Positions 1-7,983 of a stretch of DNA of 45,696 bases are shown one piece after another. Under the pieces are notes generated by a model. That model had not been told where the DNA came from. It made no database searches and worked only from the letters and a program-made list of their open reading frames with translations. Numbering within the stretch: position 1 is the stretch's first letter; the number at the start of each line of letters is the position of its first letter. Source of the stretch: an uncultured Odoribacter sp. (GTDB taxonomy: Bacteria > Bacteroidota > Bacteroidia > Bacteroidales > Marinifilaceae); contig CAJJNP010000005.1 of assembly GCA_905193145.1 (NCBI GenBank), forward strand, positions 1 through 45,696, in the 5' to 3' direction. The translations under genes were made by a program, and so were the position numbers.

Positions 1-14
1 GAAAAAAATTAAGC

Positions 15-1400
15 ATGAAAAAACAAATCATATGTATGTTGTGTGCAACTGCCTTTTTAAGCAGTTGCCACATCTATAAATCATACGACAGACCCGAGGA
101 TATTGAGATCTCCGGTTTATACCGTGATACGGTAGCAGGAGGTGATACGTTGGTATCCGATACGACCAACTTCGGGAATCTGCCTTGGAGAGAGGTTTTC
201 ACCGATTCTCAGCTACAAACACTCATTGAGCAGGGATTGGCGAATAATACCGATCTGCAGACCGCCATACTGAAAGTAAAAGAAGCACAAGCAGCTTTGA
301 TGACTTCCCGTCTTGCCTATGCTCCAATGCTGGCATTATCCCCTCAGGGTACTATCAGCAGTTTCGATAAAAGTGCCGCAACCAAAACGTATTCCTTACC
401 GGTAACCGCCAGTTGGGAACTCGACCTCTTCGGTAATTTGTTGAATGCAAAGAGAGGTTCTCAGGTAGCTCTTCTACAAACGAAAGCATACCGCCAAGCC
501 GTACAAACTCAGATTATCTCCGGCATTGCCAATACATACTACACCTTGTTGATGTTGGACAAACAGTTGGAAATCTCCGAACAAACAGCCGATGTAATGA
601 AACGCAACGTAGAAACGATGCGTGCCATGAAAGATGCAGGTATGACGAATGCTGCCGCCGTTGCGCAAAGCGAAGCCGCCTATGCGCAGGTTATCGCCTC
701 TCTACCGGCTATCCGTCAAAGTATCCGCGAAGCCGAAAACGCCCTCTGCATGCTTTTAAGACAAGCACCGCAAGCTATCAAACGCAGCACATTGGAAGAG
801 CAGCAATTACCCACACAATTCTCTGTTGGCGTACCTTTGCAGCTATTATCCAATCGTCCGGACGTGAAAGCCGCCGAAATGAATCTGGCAAGTACTTATT
901 ATAATACCAATGCCGCCCGCGCTGCTTTCTATCCGCAAATCACGATTAGCGGTTCAGCCGGCTGGACAAACAGTGCCGGTAGTGTTATCGTTAACCCAGG
1001 TAAACTCCTTGCCTCTGTTGTCGGTTCACTGACCCAGCCTCTCTTTTATCGCGGCAGCAACATCGCCCGTTTAAAGATAGCCAAGGCACAGCAGGAAGAA
1101 GCTAAACTCGCTTTCCAACAGACCGTATTAAATGCCGGCAGTGAAGTAAGCAACGCGCTCTCTTTATACCAGACTACCGCCGAAAAGACCTCTGCACGTC
1201 AACTTCAAGTAGAATCTGCCGAAAAAGGCGCCGAATATACAAAAGAATTGTTTAATTTAGGCACGTCAACCTATTTGGAAGTTCTCTCGGCCGAACAGTC
1301 ACTGCTGAGTGCGCGTCTGTCACAAGTATCCGACCATTTCGACAGCATGCAAGCCGTAGTCAGTCTCTACCAAGCATTAGGTGGCGGAAGAGAAAATTAA
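15..1400 (+). CDS. TolC-type outer-membrane efflux lipoprotein (RND system)
   Basis: This 461-residue protein resembles the NodT/OprM group of outer-membrane factors, which form the trimeric exit duct of RND drug or metabolite pumps. The N-terminus is a lipoprotein signal ending in LSSC, with Cys18 as the predicted lipidated residue. Two long helical outer-membrane-factor repeats follow, roughly residues 70-250 and 275-455; the second contains LSNRPDVKAAE and ends with LGTSTYLEVLSAEQSLL, both typical of the family. The length is normal. The ATG at 15 follows an A-rich stretch, and the window starts just upstream, so the membrane-fusion and pump genes that usually precede such a gene would lie outside. 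The next gene starts 28 bases downstream on the same strand. The family is clear; the substrate cannot be told. Confidence 0.9.
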   Translation: MKKQIICMLCATAFLSSCHIYKSYDRPEDIEISGLYRDTVAGGDTLVSDTTNFGNLPWREVFTDSQLQTLIEQGLANNTDLQTAILKVKEAQAALMTSRLAYAPMLALSPQGTISSFDKSAATKTYSLPVTASWELDLFGNLLNAKRGSQVALLQTKAYRQAVQTQIISGIANTYYTLLMLDKQLEISEQTADVMKRNVETMRAMKDAGMTNAAAVAQSEAAYAQVIASLPAIRQSIREAENALCMLLRQAPQAIKRSTLEEQQLPTQFSVGVPLQLLSNRPDVKAAEMNLASTYYNTNAARAAFYPQITISGSAGWTNSAGSVIVNPGKLLASVVGSLTQPLFYRGSNIARLKIAKAQQEEAKLAFQQTVLNAGSEVSNALSLYQTTAEKTSARQLQVESAEKGAEYTKELFNLGTSTYLEVLSAEQSLLSARLSQVSDHFDSMQAVVSLYQALGGGREN

Positions 1401-1428
1401 AAGGTATTAATTGTAAATCGTAAATATC

Positions 1429-2199
1429 ATGATTAGTCCGTTAGCTTATGTAGATCCCGGAGCAAAAATTGGAAAGAATGTCACTATCCAACCGTTTGCC
1501 TATATCGAAAAAGATGTCGAAATCGGGGACGACTGTATAATCATGGCTTATGCCAGTGTTCTGAATGGTACCCGTATGGGAAAAGGCAATAAGATACACC
1601 ACCATGCAGTGTTAGGTTCCGAGCCTCAGGATTTTCATTATACAGGTGAAGACAGTAGCCTGATTATCGGTGACAATAATCATATCCGTGAGAATGTAGT
1701 GATCAGTCGTGCCACATTTTCCGGTAATGCAACCCGCATCGGTAATGAAAACTTCCTGATGGACAAAGTACATATCTGCCACGATGTTCAGATTGGCAAT
1801 CACTGCGTAGCCGGTATCGAGACAACCATTGCCGGTGAATGCAAACTCGATGATTGTGTCATCCTGAGCGGTAATGTAATCTTGCATCAGTATTGTCGCG
1901 TGGGTAGCTGGTCATTAGTTCAGAGCGGATGTCGTATTTCCAAGGATGTCCCCCCATATGTGATTATGTCCGGCAATCCCACCACCTATCACGGAGTGAA
2001 TGCCGTAGTACTTACCCAGCATCACAATACATCAGAACGTATCTTACGTCATATTGCCAATGCCTACCGTTTGATCTATCAAGGTAACTTCAGTATTACA
2101 GATGCTGTACAGAAAATCGTAGACCAGGTTCCTATGAGCGAAGAGATCGAGAATATAGTTAACTTCGTGAAGAGTTCTGAACGGGGGATTGTAAAATAA
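1429..2199 (+). CDS. lpxA: LpxA-type acyl-ACP--UDP-GlcNAc O-acyltransferase
   Basis: This 256-residue cytoplasmic protein is built of hexapeptide repeats (left-handed beta helix) over residues 1-190, followed by a helical C-terminal tail. That is the architecture and length of LpxA, which adds the first acyl chain to UDP-GlcNAc in lipid A synthesis. The catalytic-region signature NFLMDKVHICHD matches the LpxA active-site stretch with its two histidines, and DVPPYVIMSGNPTTYHGVN is the typical LpxA segment after the barrel. The neighbours are an efflux gene and then a terminator, not lpxD or fabZ, so this may be a second, paralogous copy rather than the main lipid A enzyme. One sequence difference supports caution: the stretch GIETTIAGE has Glu where I expect His in the enterobacterial enzyme. 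Confidence 0.85.
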   Translation: MISPLAYVDPGAKIGKNVTIQPFAYIEKDVEIGDDCIIMAYASVLNGTRMGKGNKIHHHAVLGSEPQDFHYTGEDSSLIIGDNNHIRENVVISRATFSGNATRIGNENFLMDKVHICHDVQIGNHCVAGIETTIAGECKLDDCVILSGNVILHQYCRVGSWSLVQSGCRISKDVPPYVIMSGNPTTYHGVNAVVLTQHHNTSERILRHIANAYRLIYQGNFSITDAVQKIVDQVPMSEEIENIVNFVKSSERGIVK

Positions 2200-2221
2200 C
2201 GATTCGTATAAAGCTATTCAT

Positions 2222-2266
2222 AAAGAGCTCCAATTCTTTGTTACTGAATTGGAGCTCTTTCTTTTA
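2222..2266. terminator. Strong hairpin terminator, probably bidirectional
   Basis: A perfect 15-bp stem (AAAGAGCTCCAATTC at 2222-2236 pairing with 2246-2260) closes a 9-base loop and is followed by a T-rich run on the plus strand. It lies 22 bases after the lpxA-type stop and between that gene and the convergent GH3 gene. It can therefore end transcription from both sides. Confidence 0.85.
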
Positions 2267-2329
2267 CATAAACGAATATCGGTCAAAATCTATAAAAAGA
2301 GAATTTCATACCGCAATCACCTCACTTTA

Positions 2330-4507
2330 TCACCAAATTTCAAAGTCAATCTTACTTTCTCCGACTCCCAATTCTTTACTCCTCTTGCAAGGAGCCGCTC
2401 CTGATACTATAATCGTATATTTGCCTTTCAGCAAATTCTTGCTCCCATCCTCCATTACCATTTTCAATTGATCGGGCTTAATAATAAATTCCACAGTTTG
2501 TGACAAATGAGATTCCAATGTAACACGCTTAAATCCTATTAATGATGATATAGGAGTAATTACCCCTGCACCAGGTGCCGACAAATAGAGCTGTACAACC
2601 TCTTCCACCTCATTATTGCCATTGTTTCTCAAAGTAGCCTGAACATGTATTTCTTGTTTTCCATCATACTTAGGATTAAGTATTTTTACATCACTGTAAC
2701 TAACGTCACCATAAGTAAGGCCATATCCAAATGGATACATTATATTATCTGTCATATATTTGTATGTTCGACCTTGCATATTATAATCTTCGAAAGCAGG
2801 TAACCAATCGCTGTTTATAGGAAATGTTACCGGCATTCTCCCTGAAAAGCTAACATCTCCAAAAAGTAAGTCACCGAGTGCCATACCTCCTTCTTGCCCA
2901 GGATACCATGCCATTATTACAGCATCAGAAAGTTCAGAAACCTCTTCTAAATCTATCGGACTTCCTCCCGTAATCACTGTCACTAATTTATTCCATCTGT
3001 TCCTACTAATATCCCGTAAAAATTTAAGTTGATGTTCCGGTAATTTCAAATTTTGTTTATCTCCCCGATGAGAGGATGCAATTGCGTCTCCCTCTTCCCC
3101 TTCATCAATACCCGACAACCCGATTACAACAATAGCAACCTCTGCTGCACGTACTTCACCTACTGTCCAATCAGCAGGATTCATATTAGGAGTAGTAGGT
3201 AAAATCCCTATCTTATAATTTATGCTGGTACCTCCACTCACTTTTGCGGCAATACCTTGCAGGAAAGTATTAGATCGGGGCGACACGCCGTAATAATTCC
3301 CCATCATCACATATGTATCGGCAGTATAAGGTCCTGTAACAAAGATTGTTTTCACATCCTTTTTCAAAGGCAGTGTATGATTGTTATTTTTAAGCAGTAC
3401 CATACTTTTCTGTGCTACTTCACGCGCAACCATTGCGTGCGTATACGAAGCTATCACCGAATCAGAGATATTTTTATAAGGAGATTCGTCATCATCGGTT
3501 AAGTTACCTAATTTCAAACGTGTCATCATTAAAGGCATCAGTGCGTTATCAAGATCAACTTCAGTAATAAGTTTACGTTCCAACGCCTCTTTCAACGCAT
3601 GAAAGCTCCCACCACAATTAAGATTAAGACCTGATTTTAAAGCAATAGCCGATGCTTCAGCAACATCTTTGGCTATTTTATGTCCGCCATAAATATCGTC
3701 GACAGCTCCACAGTCTGACACAACATGCCCTTTGAACCCTCATTTTTTACGCAATATATCTGTCAACAAAAAGAAACTTCCTGATGCACTCTCACCATAA
3801 ACCCGATTATAAGCTCCCATAACAGCCTCTACTTTAGCCTCTTTCACCAACGCCTCAAAAGCCGGAAGATAAGTTTCGAATAAATCTCTTTTTGAAGGAC
3901 TCGCATTAAATTCGTGACGCAACGCTTCCGGCCCCGAGTGAACTGCATAATGTTTTGCGCAGGCAGCAGCTTTAAGGAAAAACGGATCATTGCCTTGTAA
4001 TCCCCGCACATAAGCCTTTCCTATTTCGGCTGTTAAATATGGATCTTCACCGTAGGTTTCCTGTCCACGCCCCCAACGTGGATCGCGGAAAATATTAACG
4101 TTAGGAGACCAATAGGTCAATCCTGCATATCTACCGTAATTACCGATTTGCCGGGCAACATTATATTTCGCTCTCCCCTCGGTTGCTATCACGTCGCCAA
4201 CCTGTTCAATGAGATTTGGATCAAAAGTTGCTCCTATGCCAATCGGTGCCGGAAATACCGTAGCACACCCATTGCGCGCCACACCATGCAAGCCCTCACT
4301 CCACCAATCATAGGGCTTTATTCCAAGACGTTCTATACCGGGAGCCTCATTCATCATCTGACTGATTTTTTCTTCAACTGTCATTTGAGAAATGATCTTT
4401 CTTGCTTTCTTCAGCATTCGAGTTTCAGTATCTATACTCCCTTGTCCTAATACGTTTGCTCCTACAATCAGACTACCTAATAAAACTAAAAATCTACTCT
4501 TTTTCAT
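2330..4507 (-). pseudogene. GH3 beta-glycosidase interrupted by one in-frame UGA
   Basis: The reading frame from 4507 to 2330 encodes a secreted GH3 enzyme of the beta-xylosidase/beta-glucosidase type, 726 codons including the final stop. It has a signal peptide starting MKKSRFLVLLG, then the TIM-barrel domain, the nucleophile motif VSDCGAVDD (Asp265) and a C-terminal fibronectin-III-like domain. Codon 256 (3740-3742) is UGA, directly after ILRKK and before GFKGHVVSDCG. GH3 proteins normally have Trp there, so one TGG-to-TGA change explains it, and the frame continues unbroken afterwards. The N-terminal product would stop before the nucleophile. A restart at the GTG at 3721 would lack most of the barrel. 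I chose the ATG at 4507 because it begins the signal peptide. The gene is last in the PUL operon, 47 bases after the GH43 lipoprotein. It is a fresh nonsense allele, a sequencing error, or less likely a read-through gene. Confidence 0.88.
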
Positions 4508-4554
4508 CTGGAATTTAATGAGGTATGATTTATCTAAGGAATACAACAAAAATC

Positions 4555-5541
4555 TCATTCGATAAAACGCATAGGTACCCCTTCCAGCGAAACTTTCACG
4601 GGTTCAATGTAGCCATCTTTATCGAATGTCATGCGTTCAATACAAGTTTCTCTATGAGTTCCATCATTATCTCCTTTGGGATGACGATGGTATATTATAT
4701 AATATTCATCGGTATTAGGAAGCCGTATAACAGAATGATGCCCGGCTCCCGTTGCAATTTCCGGATTTTGCAGCAACACTGTCCCTATACGTTCAAACGG
4801 GCCAAACGGTGAATCGGAAATGGCATAAGCCACACAATATTCAGGTCCTCCCCAATTCCCCTCAGACCACATGAAGTAATATCTATTATCTCTTTTAAAC
4901 ATAAAAGGGCCCTCAACATACTTTTCAGGAGTGACCTCTTTATAATAAGATCCATCCTCAAATGGAAGCAATCCTGTAAAATCATCATTCAATTTTACAA
5001 CATTACAATGCTGCCATCCTCCATAATACATATAATACACCCCCTCGTCATAAAAAACAAATTGATCTATCGGTTGAGCTCCATTCACTATTTTAGAAAT
5101 AAGAGGTTTCCCTAATAAGTCTTTATAAGGTCCTTCCGGTTTGTCAGCGACAGCAACTCCAATACCTCCTATTTGATCATCACTTGCGAGTCCATTAGCA
5201 CTGAAAAAGAAATAATATTTATCATTTTTTCTTATTACCGAAGGTGCCCACATGTCTTTATAAGCCCATTTAACCTCAACAGTATCCAATATGGTGGAAT
5301 GTTTAATCCAATTGACCAAATCTTTAGAAGAAAAGCAATCAAAAAAAACTTGTTTTTCATAAGCGTCGGAGTATGTAGGATAAATCCAATAAGTATCATC
5401 ATAAATAATGGCTTCCGGATCGGCATACCACCCTTCAAAAAGAGGATTTCCACTCATTGTAATTTGTTCAGTCTTCTTGCATGATGTAACAGTACACATC
5501 AATATTGGCAAAAGCCACATAATACTACGATTCAAGTTCAT
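4555..5541 (-). CDS. GH43-family glycosidase, lipoprotein
   Basis: This 328-residue protein is a five-bladed beta-propeller glycosidase of GH43. The family includes alpha-L-arabinofuranosidases, beta-xylosidases and exo-galactosidases. The N-terminus ends in the lipobox VTSC (Cys21), so it should be anchored to the outer membrane or periplasmic face. The three expected acidic residues are visible: the base Asp41 in GWYADPE, the pKa-modulating Asp159 in PIDQF and the acid Glu210 in YVEGP. It is the lone-domain counterpart of the catalytic half of the fused GH43 encoded at 6564-7946. Both share the stretches FDCFSS, DLVNW, HCNVVKL, DDFTG, YKEVTP and RETCIE. The substrate is not certain; with the GH127-type enzyme nearby, arabinose side chains are a reasonable inference. 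Confidence 0.88.
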   Translation of the reverse strand: MNLNRSIMWLLPILMCTVTSCKKTEQITMSGNPLFEGWYADPEAIIYDDTYWIYPTYSDAYEKQVFFDCFSSKDLVNWIKHSTILDTVEVKWAYKDMWAPSVIRKNDKYYFFFSANGLASDDQIGGIGVAVADKPEGPYKDLLGKPLISKIVNGAQPIDQFVFYDEGVYYMYYGGWQHCNVVKLNDDFTGLLPFEDGSYYKEVTPEKYVEGPFMFKRDNRYYFMWSEGNWGGPEYCVAYAISDSPFGPFERIGTVLLQNPEIATGAGHHSVIRLPNTDEYYIIYHRHPKGDNDGTHRETCIERMTFDKDGYIEPVKVSLEGVPMRFIE

Positions 5542-5597
5542 AATCTCTTATTTTTTCATTATACATTATCTCTATTTCTTCATTCATAAGAATATTC

Positions 5598-6095
5598 TTA
5601 TTTTCTTATAGCTATTTTTTCTGCTTTTATATTCCCCATTTCATCAACAACAATATTCCACCGACTTCCATCAGGCGATTTCAAACACAAACCACCGGCT
5701 AAATTTGTATATTTGGCGTATGGCACACTCATTAACTGCCGAATACCTAATGCCACATAATTACCATCATTACTTTTATCTATTTCTATTTTCAAGAAAT
5801 ACGGTCCTTCCAACCACTCCACACGGGACAACTGATTTGTAATCATAGCCCCTTTCCCTATTTCCAAGCAAACAATTCCTTGCGACGTTGTTTCTATGGT
5901 ATGCTTCTCTGCAAAAACAATTTCTCCATCAACTTCTTTTTGGTGAATATAAAAACGTAAATTTACCATTTGATTAGTAACAAGGTTATTCATATCATCC
6001 CTAATCACTGCTTGATACTGAAAAGCATCAGGTACCTGTGCTTTCAAACATACAAACATCCACAAAAAGCAGTTTAATATTAAGACCTTTTTCAT
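5598..6095 (-). CDS. Secreted stand-alone domain with FQYQAVIRD motif
   Basis: The 165-residue product starts with a signal peptide (MKKVLILNCFLWMFVCLKAQ) and then consists of one domain beginning FQYQAVIRDD. It contains RFYIHQKE, LEIGKG, YFLKIEID and LMSVPYAKY. Domains of this type are common at the N-termini of Bacteroidetes surface or tail-fibre-like proteins; I know no defined function. The same domain forms residues 20-155 of the GH43 fusion encoded at 6564-7946 (GYQAVIRN, TFKIHKEK, VEIGKN, YFLEVRVD, LLSVPMAQY), so the two are paralogous modules. I used the ATG at 6095; a GTG at 6104 overlaps the preceding stop and only adds three residues before the signal. It sits 5 bases after the sorting-domain gene and 56 bases before the GH43 lipoprotein gene. 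Confidence 0.75.
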   Translation of the reverse strand: MKKVLILNCFLWMFVCLKAQVPDAFQYQAVIRDDMNNLVTNQMVNLRFYIHQKEVDGEIVFAEKHTIETTSQGIVCLEIGKGAMITNQLSRVEWLEGPYFLKIEIDKSNDGNYVALGIRQLMSVPYAKYTNLAGGLCLKSPDGSRWNIVVDEMGNIKAEKIAIRK

Positions 6096-6100
6096 ATGTA

Positions 6101-6553
6101 TCACTTTTTCATAAGTATAACCGAACTTTTTAAATGTGTACCCACAATTCTCAAAATATAACGTCCGGTAGTATAAGATGCAAATTGAATGTATGATTCA
6201 GGCGTAGCCATCATACCCTTATTTACCATCCTACCATTATCATCATATAAGAACCAAGTACACTTTCTATCCTTCTGTAAGCGAATCGTTAGCAGATCTT
6301 TTACTGGGTTAGGGTACACTATAAACTGCACATCATTCTCCAATATCTTTATGACACCTGTGGAAACAACCTCCAACGGCTGACCAAATCCTTGCAAAAG
6401 CATACTTTCCGGTCTGGATACAGTTTCTGTCATAATCTCTCCAATAGTCCAGCTTACGCCTTCCTCTACATTACCCGCCGTGGATATTACATCTTGCCCA
6501 TAGCCCATCAAAGAAAAGGTTATAAACAGTAAAATAGCAATATTTTTTTTCAT
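6101..6553 (-). CDS. Small secreted protein with type IX-like C-terminal sorting domain
   Basis: The 150-residue product begins with a signal peptide (MKKNIAILLFITFSLMGYGQ). It continues with VSWTIGEIMTETVSR, a pattern often seen just before sorting domains, and ends with a domain starting YPNPVKDLLTIRL and finishing SVILMKK. YPNP plus D-x-L-x-I is the classic start of the type A C-terminal domain used by the type IX secretion system of Bacteroidetes. Apart from the sorting domain only about 60 residues remain, so it is hardly an enzyme. The ATG at 6553 is preferred over the upstream one at 6586, which would overlap the preceding gene and put eleven residues in front of the signal peptide. 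It lies 10 bases after the fused GH43. The sorting assignment is strong; the role is unknown. Confidence 0.75.
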   Translation of the reverse strand: MKKNIAILLFITFSLMGYGQDVISTAGNVEEGVSWTIGEIMTETVSRPESMLLQGFGQPLEVVSTGVIKILENDVQFIVYPNPVKDLLTIRLQKDRKCTWFLYDDNGRMVNKGMMATPESYIQFASYTTGRYILRIVGTHLKSSVILMKK

Positions 6554-6563
6554 ATCTTCCCAC

Positions 6564-7946
6564 TCACTTAAGTATACGTCTTTCAACTCCTTCTCTTGTC
6601 ATCTTGACAGGTCTTATCAGATTCGTATTAGGACTTATAAACTTCATAACTTCAATACAGGTTTCACGCGAATTCCCCAACGTTTCAGTAATAGGTCTAC
6701 GATGATAAAAAATGTACCAATCATCTGTTCCTGGAATATTAATTACAGCATGATGTCCCGTACCATTGGCTATTACCTTATCTCCATGTAATATAACACC
6801 CTTCTTTTCAAAAGGTCCGGTTATAGATTTCCCCGTTGCATAACTAACACTGTAACTTTCATCCATCCAGTTTCCTGCAGACCACATAATAATGTATTCT
6901 CCATTTCTTTTTATCACAAATACCCCTTCTGTATACCCATCAGGAGTAACCTCCTTATACAATTCGCCATCAGGAAAAGGAATAATACCTGTAAAATCAT
7001 CTTTCAACTTCACTACATTACAATGTCCCCATCCTCCATAATACATATAAAAGTTACCATCATCATCTTTCATCACAAATTGATCAATAGGATGTGCTCC
7101 ATTTATCGTCTCCGAAATTAATGGTTTTCCGATAAGATCTTTATAAGGTCCCTCCGGCCGATCGGCAACAGACACTCCGATTCTCTTATCATCAGCACTG
7201 AAAAAAAGATAATATTTCCCATTATTTTCTATCGCAGAAGGTGCCCATATAAATACATTTCCCCAAGCCACATCCTTAATATTCAAAACAGAGCTGTGCT
7301 TTGTCCAGTTCACCAAATCATGAGAAGAGAAACAATCAAAAACACCTTGTTTCTCCTGAAAATCTGAAATAGTGGAATACACCCAATAGGTATCCCCGTA
7401 AATGACAGCATGGGGATCAGCATACCATCCTGGAAATATAGGATTTCCGCTTTTTCGTATATCATCAACCGGTTCAGTCCCAATTTCCCCATTATCAGAG
7501 ACGGAAATCAGCCATTTTTTACCTTCACCAGAGGTGAGACATACAGCTTCGGTTACATCTGCATATTGGGCCATAGGAACGCTTAACAATTGCTGAGTGG
7601 AACTTGGTATATAAGCACTTCCCTCATCAACCCGAACTTCCAAAAAATAAGCATCAGAAGCTCCCCAATCAATAGAAGAAAAATCATTCTCTGATATTTG
7701 AGTGTTTTTTCCGATTTCAACGGTAAACAACCCATTTTCGTTCGTCCTGCCACCAGCCTCTTCCGAATATACGACTTCTCCCCTTGCTTTCTCTTTATGA
7801 ATTTTGAAAGTTGCTTTAATCTCCCTATTCGGCAATATCTCTCCTGTATTGTTCCTAATCACTGCCTGATATCCAAAACCGGTGGTTTGTGCATCAGCTG
7901 ACAAGGACAGGCTAATAAAAAAAAACAATAATAAAAGTTCTCTCAT
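6564..7946 (-). CDS. Two-domain protein: FQYQAVIR-type domain fused to GH43
   Basis: This 460-residue protein has a signal peptide (MRELLLLFFFISLSLSADAQ), an N-terminal domain of about 135 residues starting GYQAVIRNN, and a complete GH43 propeller from about residue 166. The catalytic residues look intact: Asp177 in GWYADPH, Asp288 in PIDQF and Glu340 in YTEGVF. The N-terminal domain is the same as the free protein at 5598-6095, and the catalytic part is a close paralog of the lipoprotein at 4555-5541. The operon therefore carries one fused and one split version of the same pair. No lipobox is seen, so it is probably periplasmic or secreted. It follows the GH127-type gene by 37 bases. Arabinofuranosidase activity is a guess from family and context. 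Confidence 0.85.
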   Translation of the reverse strand: MRELLLLFFFISLSLSADAQTTGFGYQAVIRNNTGEILPNREIKATFKIHKEKARGEVVYSEEAGGRTNENGLFTVEIGKNTQISENDFSSIDWGASDAYFLEVRVDEGSAYIPSSTQQLLSVPMAQYADVTEAVCLTSGEGKKWLISVSDNGEIGTEPVDDIRKSGNPIFPGWYADPHAVIYGDTYWVYSTISDFQEKQGVFDCFSSHDLVNWTKHSSVLNIKDVAWGNVFIWAPSAIENNGKYYLFFSADDKRIGVSVADRPEGPYKDLIGKPLISETINGAHPIDQFVMKDDDGNFYMYYGGWGHCNVVKLKDDFTGIIPFPDGELYKEVTPDGYTEGVFVIKRNGEYIIMWSAGNWMDESYSVSYATGKSITGPFEKKGVILHGDKVIANGTGHHAVINIPGTDDWYIFYHRRPITETLGNSRETCIEVMKFISPNTNLIRPVKMTREGVERRILK

Positions 7947-7983
7947 ATTTTTTCTTTTTTATAGTTAACGAAGAGAATACATC

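Noticed and set aside
2238..2471. Plus-strand ORF of 77 residues overlapping the GH3 end
   Set aside because: It runs through the terminator and antisense to the well-supported GH3 frame; no domain and no start context.
2330..3721. Separate GH3-like gene of 463 residues starting with GTG at 3721
   Set aside because: It is the continuation of the same frame after the UGA at 3740-3742; it lacks a signal peptide and most of the catalytic barrel, so it is the 3' part of one broken gene.
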